From Diphasiastrum complanatum (Eukaryota > Streptophyta > Lycopodiopsida > Lycopodiales > Lycopodiaceae): a stretch of DNA of 64,000 bases. The notes below the pieces were generated by a model. That model was not told the DNA's origin. It was given only the letters and a program-made list of their open reading frames with translations, and did not search any database. The stretch covers positions 2,309,117 to 2,373,116 of the forward strand of contig CM055096.1 of the NCBI GenBank assembly GCA_029204225.1. The letters are read 5' to 3'. Within the stretch, counting starts at the first letter, position 1; the number at the start of each line of letters is the position of its first letter. This document shows, in pieces, positions 9,829 to 21,090 of this stretch. The position numbers were made by a program, and so were the translations under genes.

Positions 9829-12375
9829 ATGGCAACCTCAATTGGAGTCATGTTGGAAGCCAATGATAGGCTTACCTCAAGTAACTATTCATTATGGAAA
9901 GTGAGGATGGAGTCACTTCTTGAGATGAATGATGTTTTGGATATTGTTGTAGGTTTGGAGGAGAGACCAGCAACACAACAAGATCAATTGAGGTATGACA
10001 AGAGGGCCAAGAAGGCTCTACACATGATAAAGATGAATGTTACCAATGAACTTCTCAAGGAAGTTGGTAAGTGCACATCATCTTTGGAAGCTTGGAATTC
10101 ATTGAAGAAGCTCTATGAATCCAAGTCTACTTCTAGAGTGTTGACTCTAAGAAGGCAAATCTTTTCTTGTTTGCAAAAGAATGAAGAAAGTCCAAGTACT
10201 TTTGTTTTGAGTAAGAAAGCATTGAATGATGAGTTAGCTTGCATATATGGAAGCATTAATGAAGGAGAACTTATTCAAGTGATTCTTAATGGCTTGTTGG
10301 ATGCTCATGCTAACATTGTTCAAAGTATAGCTATTCAAAAGACTTTGCCAAATTTGATGGATCTTCAAGAGATCTTGATCAATGAGGAATATAGGCTTCA
10401 AGCAAGAGGTGGATCTACATCGACACTTCAAGAGGATGCTATGTTCACAAAGGGAAAATTCAAGGGCAAAACCAAAAGCAAGTGGTCTAAAGGGCAAGAT
10501 CAAGTGGATGCTTCTTCAAGTGGCAAAAAGAAGGATAGATCAAAGCTCAAGTGCTTCTATTGTGGCATCAAAGGACACTTTGCAAGTGAGTGCTACAAGA
10601 AGAAGAGAGATCAAGGAGACAAGCAAGGTAATCTTACTCTTGATGAGGATGGTTTGGATGTGCAAGATGCAAATGATGATGCTTTTGTGATGTCTTCATG
10701 TATGCTTGCTAATGATGGAGATCTAGATCCTCGGTGGATTGATAGTGGAGCAAGTTCACACATGACCTTTCACAAAGAGTACTTCACTTCTTTGTTGGCA
10801 TATGGAGGTGACAAGAGGGTGATCTACACGGCCAATGATGGTGAGTGTGCAATCAAAGGGATTGGCACAATTCTTATTTCTCTCTCTACAAATAGGAATG
10901 TTCATTTGGAGGATGTCTTGTTTATTCCATCTATTACCAAGAATTTGCTTAGTGTGAGTCAAATGCTAAGTAAGGGCCTCAAGGTGGAGTTTGATGGAGA
11001 TGCTTGTTTGATCAAAAGGAAGGATGTCTTGATTGGAAAAGGTAAAAGGCAAGGGAAGTTGTTCAAACTTGATGCTAGTGTTATTGCTAACCAAGTTGGA
11101 TGTGTTGCAAGGGAGCAAATTTCTATTCAAGAGGTTTGGCACAAAAGGATGGGACACCTCAACTTCAAGTCATTGGAGGTAATGGCAAGGAAGAAGGTTG
11201 TGATTGGTCTTCCAAGTTCCTTAAGTAATGACAAGCATGTTTGTGAGTCTTGTGCTTTGTCTAAGTCACATAGACTACCTTATACTATATCTTTTTCTAG
11301 ATCTACAAAACCTTTTCAACTTGTACATTCGGATATTCATGGATTTACTACAATTAGCAATAGTGGAGCTAAGATGTATGTAACATTCATTGATGATTTT
11401 AGTAGATTTTGTTGGATCTATCTACTAAAGAGCAAGGATGAAGTGTATGATGTCTTTGTCAAGTTCAAGAATGCAAGGGAGAACCAATTTTCCACAAAGA
11501 TCAAGTGCTTGAGAGGTGACAATGGTGGTGAGTACATATCTAACAAGTTCAAGGCCTTTTGTGATGAGCATGGGATCAAGAGGGAGTATACAACATCAAG
11601 GACTCCACAACAAAATGGAGTGGTTGAAAGGAAGAATAGAACTTTATGTGAAAGTGCTAAAGCTATGAGGTTAAGTGCTAATCTTGACAAACCATTTTGG
11701 GATCAAGCTTTGTTGTGTGCCAATTTCTTGTGCAATAGGTGGCCGAGTGCTATTTTGGATGGAAGGACACCTTTTGAGATGCTATTCAAGAGGAGGCCGA
11801 GTGTCAACTTTCTAAGAACCTTTGGATGCACATGCTATGTCAACATTACTCTTGATGATAGAACCAAGGAGGATCCATCTTCAAGAAGAGGTATTTTTGT
11901 TGGATATAGTGAGGTGAGTAAAGCCTACAAGGTTTACATTCCTTCTACTAACAAAGTGATTGTTGGTAGAGATGTCATTTTTGATGAGGGAAACATTCCA
12001 AAGGTGTCTTCAAGCATGATTGATGGTAAAGTAGATGGTTCTAACATTCTTGATGTTGATGAGAAGGATCCTACTTTGGATGGTGGTGATGATGGACCTT
12101 CATCAAGTCAAAAGCCAAGGAGAACATCAAGAGAAAGACAAGTACCTTCAAGGCTCACATATGATCAAAAGGGTAAGCAAGTAGTTTCTGGAAATTATGT
12201 TGCTTTCCTAACCTCTTTGGATGAGCCTACAAGTGTAGATCAAGCAAGGAAAGAAGAGGAGTGGATCCAAGCAATGGATCTTGAGTATCGATCTCTTATG
12301 AAGGTGAAACATCTTTTGGAAGATCTTCTTGTGTACATGGAGCTATGCAAGTGGATGGATGTTATCTTGCTGTAA
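9829..12375 (+). CDS. Copia Gag-protease-integrase polyprotein, uninterrupted
   Basis: This is an 848-codon ORF starting at ATG 9829, about 550 bp after the primer site. In order: Gag of the UBN2 type (NYSLWKVRMESLL at ~20-32; EAWNSLKKLYES at ~86), CCHC zinc knuckle CFYCGIKGHFASEC (~241-254), aspartic protease DSGASSHM (~305), GAG-pre-integrase VWHKRMGHL (~436), and integrase core with FIDDFSRF (~521), RGDNGGEY (~562) and NGVVERKN (~596). The linker to reverse transcriptase begins normally (EEEWIQAMDLEYRSLM, ~820). Copia homology stops near nucleotide 12300; the last ~25 codons come from unrelated sequence. No stop or frameshift occurs before that, consistent with a recent copy. Confidence 0.93.
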   Translation: MATSIGVMLEANDRLTSSNYSLWKVRMESLLEMNDVLDIVVGLEERPATQQDQLRYDKRAKKALHMIKMNVTNELLKEVGKCTSSLEAWNSLKKLYESKSTSRVLTLRRQIFSCLQKNEESPSTFVLSKKALNDELACIYGSINEGELIQVILNGLLDAHANIVQSIAIQKTLPNLMDLQEILINEEYRLQARGGSTSTLQEDAMFTKGKFKGKTKSKWSKGQDQVDASSSGKKKDRSKLKCFYCGIKGHFASECYKKKRDQGDKQGNLTLDEDGLDVQDANDDAFVMSSCMLANDGDLDPRWIDSGASSHMTFHKEYFTSLLAYGGDKRVIYTANDGECAIKGIGTILISLSTNRNVHLEDVLFIPSITKNLLSVSQMLSKGLKVEFDGDACLIKRKDVLIGKGKRQGKLFKLDASVIANQVGCVAREQISIQEVWHKRMGHLNFKSLEVMARKKVVIGLPSSLSNDKHVCESCALSKSHRLPYTISFSRSTKPFQLVHSDIHGFTTISNSGAKMYVTFIDDFSRFCWIYLLKSKDEVYDVFVKFKNARENQFSTKIKCLRGDNGGEYISNKFKAFCDEHGIKREYTTSRTPQQNGVVERKNRTLCESAKAMRLSANLDKPFWDQALLCANFLCNRWPSAILDGRTPFEMLFKRRPSVNFLRTFGCTCYVNITLDDRTKEDPSSRRGIFVGYSEVSKAYKVYIPSTNKVIVGRDVIFDEGNIPKVSSSMIDGKVDGSNILDVDEKDPTLDGGDDGPSSSQKPRRTSRERQVPSRLTYDQKGKQVVSGNYVAFLTSLDEPTSVDQARKEEEWIQAMDLEYRSLMKVKHLLEDLLVYMELCKWMDVILL

Positions 12376-13220
12376 AATCAAGTAATGGATCTGGAAAACA
12401 AAGTTTGTTCAATGACTTTGATGGTCAAGTTGAAGATCAAGAGGTTGATCTCAAAGCACTTCAACTAGTCAAAAGGGAAGGTGACAATTTGGAGCTAGTC
12501 AAGAGCATCAAAGGAGAGGTAATTGGCAAAGGTGTTATGGATCTGTTTTTACAGCATATTGAAGAATCAAGTAAGGTCAAAGGAGCAGCAAGGAAGTGTT
12601 TTTCAAGTTTACTTTACTTGTTCTATCTCATGTTTGAGCAATTTCATGTGGATGTGTGCAAATTGTCAAGATATGGTAAAACTAGCTACATTGGTGAGCA
12701 TTGTTTTGATGTTGGATTTGTACTAGCATTATTGGCTGATTTTGCTGATATAAATGAAGCTATTGGAGGTTCATTATGTCACTCGTTCATGGTCAAGTCA
12801 TCAAGGTATGATGGTATCTTGAGGCAAGATGAAGATGGAGGCTCATTCATGGAGTATCATGGTGGATACAAGGCAACAAAGGACAAAGGAGGAGAAGACA
12901 TGCAAGCAAAAGTTGATCACTCACATTTATTGTTTGTTTGCTGTATTTTTCCAGAGAGTTCAAAGCTGGAAGCATGGTGGAATCATTTCATTTACATTCT
13001 ATTTGATTCTTTATGTTCTAGTCACATTTTTACATGTAAAATTGATGTAAGAAATAGTGAAGCATCCCAAGTGGACACTATTCTCTATATCAATTATGGT
13101 TGTTTCTATTTTAAGCATTACATGATCATTGAAAGGAGATCTATTCTTATGAAGAAGATCATTCTTATGATGGATCAAAGTTCTATTGGCAAAAACTATG
13201 CTAGGAGCATTGGAAGCTAG
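12285..13220 (+). CDS. Unrecognised 291-codon ORF in place of copia reverse transcriptase
   Basis: Between the integrase linker (ends ~12300) and the RNase H region (resumes ~13203 with GGAGCATTGGAAGCTAG, shared with 60970) lie ~0.9 kb without copia similarity. One frame (open from 12285, first ATG 12345, stop 13220) runs uninterrupted, unlikely by chance in AT-rich DNA. The protein has an N-terminal part with acidic, Lys-rich helices, a central hydrophobic helical region (CFSSLLYLFYLMF; FVLALLADFADINEAIGG), and a less ordered C-terminus. I do not recognise it. A related copy at 60.4 kb still carries reverse transcriptase at this place, so here the enzyme was replaced. Captured host sequence is the simplest explanation; random filler DNA is the alternative. 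Confidence 0.55.
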   Translation, partial: VSISYEGETSFGRSSCVHGAMQVDGCYLAVKSSNGSGKQSLFNDFDGQVEDQEVDLKALQLVKREGDNLELVKSIKGEVIGKGVMDLFLQHIEESSKVKGAARKCFSSLLYLFYLMFEQFHVDVCKLSRYGKTSYIGEHCFDVGFVLALLADFADINEAIGGSLCHSFMVKSSRYDGILRQDEDGGSFMEYHGGYKATKDKGGEDMQAKVDHSHLLFVCCIFPESSKLEAWWNHFIYILFDSLCSSHIFTCKIDVRNSEASQVDTILYINYGCFYFKHYMIIERRSILMKKIILMMDQSSIGKNYARSIGS

Positions 13221-13792
13221 GAAAGTGAGTTTTGAGGTACATCATTGGAACTCGAGATTTTGGCATATTGTATGAGGGATCATCACCTTATCTTTTTGGA
13301 TTTTCAGATTTGGACTATGCTGGAGATGTAATGGATAGGAAATCCATTAGTTCCTATTGTATTTTCATAGGTGATGGAGCTATATCATGGATGTCAAAGA
13401 AACAAGCCACTATCTCATTGTCATCTAGTGAGGCCGAGCACAAAGCTCTTACACATTGCACAAAGGAGATGGTATGGATCAAAAGGATGATCAAGGATCT
13501 TCACTTGCTGGATTTTTCAGAGAGCCCAATCATCTTTTTTGACAATCAATCAGCCCAAAGAATGGCATCCAATCCTATCTTTCATGCTAGGAGCAAGCAT
13601 ATTGAGATACAATATCATTTTGTGAAGGAGCGAGTCATTGCAAAGGAGGTGGAGCTTCAACATGTGCCTTCAAGGGAATGTGTAGCTGATATCTTCACCA
13701 AAGCATTGGGAAAAGACTTGTTCATGAAGCATAGGACTTCACTTGGAGTATTATCAAAGTCTATGCTAAAACTAGTTGAAGAGGGAGTGTGA
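13211..13792 (+). CDS. Copia RNase H, separated from its polyprotein
   Basis: This encodes the C-terminal RNase H of the copia element: YIIGTRDFGILYEGS, DLDYAGDVMDRKS (catalytic Asp region), SLSSSEAEHKAL (Glu), FDNQSAQRMASNP (Asp) and HIEIQYHFVKERV. It ends VEEGV just before the polypurine tract. There is no clear ATG at its start; it begins in sequence continuing from the foreign insert. In the related copy at 60.4-61.3 kb it follows reverse transcriptase directly. The frame is intact, suggesting recent functional ancestry. Translation as a separate product is doubtful. Confidence 0.85.
13778..13787 (+). promoter_or_regulatory. Polypurine tract of the copia element
   Basis: GAAGAGGGAG lies directly before the 3' LTR start TGTGAAAG. 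It also overlaps the last RNase H codons (VEEGV). Confidence 0.85.
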
Positions 13793-14440
13793 AAGATTCA
13801 ACTAGTTTCACCACATTTTGCAATATTTTCATATTTGGCATATTGAGGCCAAAACTTGTTTTAGACTTAGAGGTTGACTTTTCAAAGTTCATTAGTCTAA
13901 ATTTCATTTGAATAAACACTTTTTTTTTAAAGTGTGGGAAAGATAGAATGCGAGTTTGAGTAGATTCAATTTGAATAAGTTGGGTACATTGAATCTAGAC
14001 CCAAAATTGTTAGGGTTAGCATTTTGGTGGGAAAGCCAAGTGGCCAAATAGGGTTTGGACCTGCTATAAAAGGATGTAACTAGTGGAGAGAGTCATCTTA
14101 TCTCTTCTCTATCTCATTTCATGCTTATACATGGTTCTCTTGGGTTCTACTATCCATTGGTGCACTATCTTGGTGATTGCTTGCAATTCTATGTGTAGAA
14201 TGATCTATATTTGCTATTTTTGGATTCACACGTGTGAAATACAGTAGCTTGCTGGTTTTGTACGGACAGCAACAGTACATAATCATTTCATTCAAGTTTG
14301 ATCAAGTTCTATTAGTGTTTGCATCTCAAATTGTGTGTAGATGCTGATTTTTCTACATTGGTGAAATTGGTAGTGTATTTCTCTTTCTAACCAAAGATCA
14401 TTCAAGTAGATTGGATCTTAAGGATCTGAAATCTTTCATA
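13788..14440 (+). repeat. 3' LTR of the 8.6-14.4 kb copia element
   Basis: It is 653 bp and nearly identical to the 5' LTR. The end reads CTTTCATA against CTTTCACA in the 5' copy. The following GGGTG is the probable target duplication of GGTTG at 8614. Confidence 0.93.
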
Positions 14441-15749
14441 GGGTGCATTTTGTATTGCATCAATGGTACAACATCTTGCATGTAAAAATGAAATTGCAAT
14501 GGTTTGGAGTGTCCAACCAATCTTTTGTTCTTATCACACAAACAACCGTCTACATAATCTTTGAAGTTTGGAACCTCTTTAACTAGGAATGGAGTGGGAT
14601 TTGCACTTGTACACTCATTGAAACATCGCATTAAATGAGGAAATGTGAATACACATTTTCTCCTAAGATTTTCTGAGAAGCGACTAAACAATGCATCAAT
14701 ATCCTCATGTGTATGCCCCACCATGAGAAACCCTAATTGAACCATCTCAAAGACTCCTCTAGTGAAAGCAAGAAAAGATATGCAAACACATATCTATTCT
14801 TATTTTCAGATCCACAATTGTCTAATTGTAGTAGCAACACAGAAGGCAAGCATTTGAAACTTGCAGATCCCATTGAATTATCTTGTGCACATTGATATTC
14901 ACTTTGCAAGCATTGTTGAGCCCATGACTTGGTTGCATCCAACATTCTCACCTGGCAGATGACCAATGTTGTTGAAGCCACATTTTAGCTATGCTCAATG
15001 GTTTCACATTGCACTTGTGTATACTTATTATCTTTGTTTTTTACCTCCATATGGTAATCCAACGCCACTCTTGAAGTTAAAGCTGTAAACAGATTTCTTG
15101 ATGACGATGTTTTCTCTGCAAGCAACAAGTCTCCATAAACATGCTTGTCTTTTCTCTCCAAATTTTGTAAACACATTGCTAGAGAGCCCACTGTAAAATT
15201 GGGATCCCCTGGCCAAAGACCCATTGAAAAGTGTCCATATCCATTTTGACCATGTCCATGTGTTATCATTCATGTCAATGATATCGGTAATTGCATCGCA
15301 TGGCCCAATGATTTTGGTATAGGCTGCAATCGTGGTATGGATGTCTTATCCATCTTATCGTGAATAATGCACAAATACTTATTTGGATGTAGTTCTGAGT
15401 ACAATCTCCAACCATAATAAACATTCCTACAACTCATTTGTTGAAGCATGTGCATTCTTCTTTTCATGAGATATTTTGCACACTCCACTCGATTTCTAGT
15501 ACATTCTAGCTGCAATTTAATTGATGTGCAAATATCACACTTTGAAAATGTGCTTGTCTTTGAAAGACTAACAATTTTGAATGTTGTATGCCATAGTCTA
15601 TGAAATGTAGACTTTGACATTCTGTTATATCCCAATTCATTCAAATTAATATTAACCTCATACAAAATATCAATTTGCTTATACATTGTCGGGAGAACAA
15701 GTTGTGGCTCTCGTGCTCCATCAAAAAATGATGGAGCTTTCTGATACAC
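14441..15749 (-). pseudogene. Transposase-like (DUF7869-type) gene, N-terminal and core part
   Basis: Minus-strand ORFs in sequence carry the hallmarks of a widespread, mostly uncharacterised family: CIIHDKMDKTSIPRL (~15330), GHFSMGLWPGDPNFTVGSL (~15200), VLLLQLDNCGSENKNRYVF (~14800) and LGFLMVGHTHEDIDALFSRFS (~14690). The spaced acidic residues (HDKMD, QLDN, THEDID) look like an RNase H-fold metal site, which is why such proteins are suspected transposases; this is inference. The frame breaks near 15270, 14985 and 14740. The gene continues at 8613 beyond the inserted copia element. A Cys/His-rich CDICTSIKLQLE region (~15530) may bind zinc. Confidence 0.6.
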
Positions 15750-16600
15750 TAATGGACAAACATTCTGTCCCTATTAGAGCTCCGTGGCATAACATTGTAG
15801 GATCAGTTGAAAAAACCTTTTCTTTTCATACTATCAGGCTTTCGTTCAAAAGTATGATATCATCGCCAAAGAAAGTTGCAAACAACATGCCAATATGGAT
15901 TTGTGAGATTGGTACTATTGATATCAAGTTTTTAAAATAGTTATTGAAGTAATATTGACCACCAAAGGGAAGCAAAGAGTTCTTTCATGTTATACAACTC
16001 CTAAAAATACGATTGTGCTCAAAAAACTTGCATTAGGAGTATTACTTACATGCACTAGGGACACGGTAATCCTAATGCACACTAAGAACTTCATAGAGTC
16101 CATCATGGCACTAGGGTGCTCATGAGATCACTTGTGTACAGTATAGAATCAATGCCAGTTGGAGCACTAGACTACTCTTGTAAGATTTTTTATACCTCGT
16201 GGGAGAAAAATAGAATTTTCAAGATCTCGTAGAAAATGCAAAACAACATTTGAGCTCTTGGGGGCAACAGCTTGCACATGAGAGAGTTTCAAAACACTAG
16301 AGAGGTGGAAATCTCATTATAAGAAAGGAAATGAGAAGAGTAAGGATTCCATGGTAATAAAAGGAACCACCAAATGGTAGCTAAAATCTCATGAACCTAT
16401 TAGAGGACACTATAGATATCATTGGTACATCAAGGGACATTATGGAGCTTAGGCAGCTATTGTGGATCTCATGAAAATATGTGATGTCCTGGAAAGAATA
16501 TAGAGCACCAAAGAGTAAATAGTAGCATTGGATAGTAGCAGATATATTACAATTTCTCATGCATCTTGGATCCTAAAAATCTTTTGGGTGTCCTAAAGAG
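15750..16600. other. No gene recognised
   Basis: A short plus-strand frame (15686-15940) has no family motif and partly overlaps the minus-strand transposase-like gene. The rest is repetitive CATGAG/GGAGCA-rich sequence that grades into the tandem repeats that follow. Confidence 0.4.
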
Positions 16601-17575
16601 TTCATGGAGGAAGTAGCTATGTTTGAATTTAAGTTCAAGCATAAACTCTACTATCAATTCATATGAAGTGCATGGGAGCATCATGGATGCTTTTGCTAGA
16701 ACTCAAGTTCGATTATAAAGACCTTGTAGTGCTTATTGGGAACAACAAGGAGGAGTCCTATGAAAGGCCATGGAACATCCTTATGAAGCACAAAGAATTA
16801 AAAGGGACCTCAAATATTATGGAGCATATGAAACTAGGGGACAAGACGAGTGATTATGCCTATCATAATGATGTTTGCTCAAATTTAAGTTCTAGGATAG
16901 AGCTTAATATCATGAATCTAAGGATGTCTTGAAAAGATTATCAAGGGCAATGGATACCAGTAAAGAGAGGATCTCATGAATCTTGAATCCTTAAAGATCT
17001 GGTAGTGTCATACAGAGTTCATGAGGGTAGTAGTGAGGCTATGCTTGAACTTAAGTTCGAGCATAAAGCCTACTAGGAATTCTTATGCAGTGCATGGAAG
17101 CATCATGTAAGCTTATGCTAGAAGCGAAGTTTGAGCATAAAGATCTCATAGTACCTCTTGCAAACAAAAGGGAGGAAGTCGTATTAAAGTCCATGGAATG
17201 TCATTATGAGAACTTCAATTATTATAGAGCATATGGACGTAGGAGAATAGATTAGTGAATATGGCCTTATGATGATGTGTGTTCGAACTTAAAGATCTGA
17301 TTGTGTCATACAGAGTTCATGAGGGTAGTAGTGAGGCTATGCTTGAACTTAAGTTCGAGCATAAAGCCTACTAGCAATTCTTATGAAGTGCATGGAAGCA
17401 TTATTTAAGCTTATGCTAGAAGTGAAGTTCGAGCATAAATTGAAGTTCAAGCATAAAGATCTCGTAGTACCTCTTGCGAACAAAAGGGAGGAACTTGTAT
17501 TAAAGTCCATGGAACGTCATTATGGGAACTTCAATTATTATAAAGCATATGGAAGTAGGAGAATATATTAGTGAA
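16600..17575 (+). repeat. Three degenerate tandem repeat units
   Basis: The block GAGTTCATGAGGGTAGTAG..GCTATGCTTGAACTTAAGTT..GAGCATAAAG..TACTA..CAATTC recurs at ~16600, ~17017 and ~17315, giving spacings of about 417 and 298 bp. The paired segment CTTATGAAGTGCATGGAAGCATCAT recurs after each. Units 2 and 3 are the most alike. Small frames within them are by-products of the repeats. Confidence 0.7.
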
Positions 17576-18693
<1,118 letters not shown>

Positions 18694-19085
18694 TAATGAT
18701 TAGAGGCCAACTTTTTGTTAGGTTTATATCCCCTACTTCATACTATATGTAGTAGATAGCAATTGGGGATGGCTCCCATAAGAGTTCATTTTAGAGCAAG
18801 ATCAAACCTCTTGACATTGCTCTTATTCTTTGTGTATACATATACAATTGTCTATAATAAAATGGTATAAGTTGGTTTTGACACCCATAAAAAAAGTATG
18901 AATTGCATAAATTCATAAAGTCAATAATTGAACTAGACTGGTTTTTGTTCTTTTGGCATAAAGTCATCACTATAATATACCACAAATTTTAGGCACAAGT
19001 GCCACAATGTTAGGTTGAACCTGGCATGAAAACATAGTCTACAAATCGTTATCAGATAACACAGCATAACAATGCATCAACATAT
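18694..19085. other. No gene seen
   Basis: AT-rich sequence between the microsatellite and an LTR; no motif supports a gene. Confidence 0.4.
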
Positions 19086-19901
19086 TGTAGGGTCGAAGAT
19101 CTTGCGTAGTATAGCCCTCCCGCCTGTCAACACGGGTTAGATCACTGGATAGGTACCTAACTATACATATATGCTAAATTTAGTTAGTTTCCTACTTCCT
19201 CCCTAACTCTATTCACCACTAACACTACTCTCCCTTAACTCTACTCCTCTACACTAACATTCATCATGATTTGGGTGAAGGAAATGGATAGAAAAGGAGA
19301 GGAAGAGAGAAGAGAAGAGAGAAAGAGAGAGAGATGAGATGGAGGTTAGCTCAAATGCTCAATGTCATTGCTTATGGAAAAATCTTAACTAGCATAACCA
19401 AAAAGCATGGGAAATGAAAATAACAAGCAATCACAACAATAGCATAAGCAAGATTGATTAGCAAATGAGGATGCTTGAGCTCTCAAAATGGTAGAGTCTC
19501 CTCCTCTCTATTAAGCATGAAAATAGTGTACAAATGGTGTTTTTTATAAAATGGGGAAGGCCCTTGCCCCTCAATCCTATTGGCTAATATTCACATTGAT
19601 CCTATCCATTTATCTTGGACCCAACTTGATCCTAGGGTCCACAAAATGTACATTGGAAATCACAAGATTCATGTGAGTCCAAAATTGGACCCAACTCTAA
19701 AAAGTAAACTCTAAGTTTAGAATTGACTTTGGGCCTCAAGTTTTATTTTGATTACAAAGGGCCCAAGTCTATTATTTTATTTGCAACTTCACTTGCGTGC
19801 TCATTGGGCCATGGGCTTATACACGCAGGATGTCATGCCCTCGCAACACATTTTATCGGATGATTTTATTTATTTACACTTTGTTGGGAATACCCCCAAC
19901 A
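19086..19901 (-). repeat. LTR of family Z (816 bp), minus orientation
   Basis: On the minus strand it starts TGTTGGGGGTATTCCCAACA and ends GACCCTACA. A plus-strand relative lies at 59632-60416 and ends the same way after GACAGGCGGGAGGGCTAT. A CCATTTTATAAAAAACACC TATA region and CTCTCTTCTCTTCTCTC stretch lie inside. It directly follows the C-terminus of the family Z protein (stop at ~19948) and the conserved hairpin at 19920-19939, so it is a 3' LTR. Confidence 0.75.
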
Positions 19902-19919
19902 GGACCCATGACCTAAAGT

Positions 19920-19939
19920 AGTGTCGGTCCCTCGGCACT
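19920..19939 (-). promoter_or_regulatory. Conserved hairpin between ORF and 3' LTR (copy 1)
   Basis: The minus strand reads AGTGCCGAGGGACCGACACT, a 6-bp stem with one mismatch around an 8-base loop. The same element sits just before the LTR at 21787, 58208 and 59590. A role in RNA packaging, polyadenylation or plus-strand priming is possible but not shown. Confidence 0.6.
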
Positions 19940-19947
19940 CTGCCGGT

Positions 19948-21090
19948 TTAGTATAGCGTTTTCTTCGCCCGCCTTTGCTGGATCAGGTAGGTGGTGACAT
20001 CCTCCATAAAGTTGAGGCAGTCCAGTTTCTTCAAGTCCTTGGGCGTGTGAAGGGGCTTGTGGACTCCTCGCAGCCAATCTTGGTCGACCCATGTTTGGAA
20101 TCTGTGTGCCCATGGATCGTCCAGAAGCATAGCTCGGTAATACGCACGAGCGATTGGCAGCTGATCTTTGACTTTGTCTGAAGGTAGCGCCTTATTGACC
20201 TCAAAGAATATGGATGGGAGAAAATTGTCCCATTTAGTCTCGATCTCCATTAGATGTTCCAAGTCTCGGGCGTAAATGGTCGTCGCACGGACTATGGGAT
20301 CGGGGCCATTGATGTAGTGACTGGCGAATGCAGAGAGAGCCCTTTTGGCATCTACATCTGTTGTCCACCCATATTTGGATTTGATGATTGGCCAGTTGAA
20401 ATTGTTGAGTGTGATCTGGTCCAGAGGAGCGCCGCATTCCGCCCATTTGGATTTTTGGGTACATGGCAGGAAGTGCGCGTTCACCCGTAATTGTTGTGGA
20501 CTCGTCACGTAGGCCTCGATGGCCGCAAAGTCTCTTTCGAACAACTGCTGATGCCACTCTAGTTGTGGTTGGAGGGCGGGTAATGCTTGCAATTCTTTGC
20601 CCTTTATGGTTTGAGCTGAAAATGATATCTGTCAGCCGTCTCTTGATGACTCATGGGGATACTTTGATAGGAATTCGTTGATTTTCTCCTCCACGGACTT
20701 GGGTCTTCGGAAGGCCCGGTTGGCAGATATTGTGCGCGAACCTCTGGATGATGTGGCTTGGCTTTGGCTGGTATCTGCACCTTGGCCCTGGTCTCGCGTC
20801 TCAGCAGCCGTATCTGTTTGCCCTTGATCTTGGCCTTCAGACCCTTGATCTTGGTTAAATCCCTCTGCTGCCTGCTAGCTTTGGTCTTGGTTGGTACTGG
20901 CATGTGCAGCGTCAAAAATCGGTGGCGGTGGAATTACCACGAGGGTGGGCTGGGCTTTTGTGTCCATGAATTTTTGGCACGCCTTGAGGGCTTGCTTGGC
21001 CTGGGTGAGCTCGTGAGTTGCGCTTGCCCGATATTTGTTGAACTCTACTTGGTAGTTGTTTAAGGTTTGGCTATAAACCTGCACTTGATG
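19948..21090 (-). pseudogene. Family Z retroelement protein (coiled coil plus unknown conserved domain)
   Basis: The main ORF (20592-19948, 214 aa) contains LEWHQQLFERDFAAIEAYV, GPDPIVRATTIYARDLEHL, IETKWDNFLPSIFF and HTPKDLKKLDCLNF, ending RRAKKTLY. Upstream, in shifted frames, lies a Gln/Ala-rich coiled coil (VYSQTLNNYQVEFNKYRASA, ~21075) and a Gln/Gly/Asp-rich linker. The same C-terminal domain recurs at 59235-59580, also directly before an LTR. It resembles no domain I know; a capsid-like helical fold is a guess based on helix content and position. Breaks near 20875 and 20630 show decay. Confidence 0.55.

Larger units (their letters stand above)
8619..14440 (+). mobile_element. Young Ty1/copia retrotransposon lacking reverse transcriptase
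   Basis: This is a complete LTR element with LTRs 8619-9269 and 13788-14440. Each LTR starts TGTGAAAG and ends CTTTCACA (3' copy CTTTCATA). By eye I count about 14 substitutions plus a small indel between the LTRs (~98% identity). The flanks GGTTG (8614-8618) and GGGTG (14441-14445) fit a 5-bp target duplication with one mismatch. Order is LTR, primer site, gag-protease-integrase ORF (9829-12300), ~0.9 kb of unrelated open sequence, RNase H ORF (13211-13792), polypurine tract, LTR. No reverse transcriptase motifs (KSLYGLKQ, YVDD) are present, so it needed enzyme in trans. It is inserted in a transposase-like gene. Confidence 0.92.

Noticed and set aside
13211-13792. RNase H as an independently translated host gene
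   Set aside because: It lacks its own ATG and lies in normal copia order between the insert and the polypurine tract.
15686-15940. An 84-codon plus-strand ORF
   Set aside because: It overlaps the minus-strand transposase-like gene and carries no family motif.
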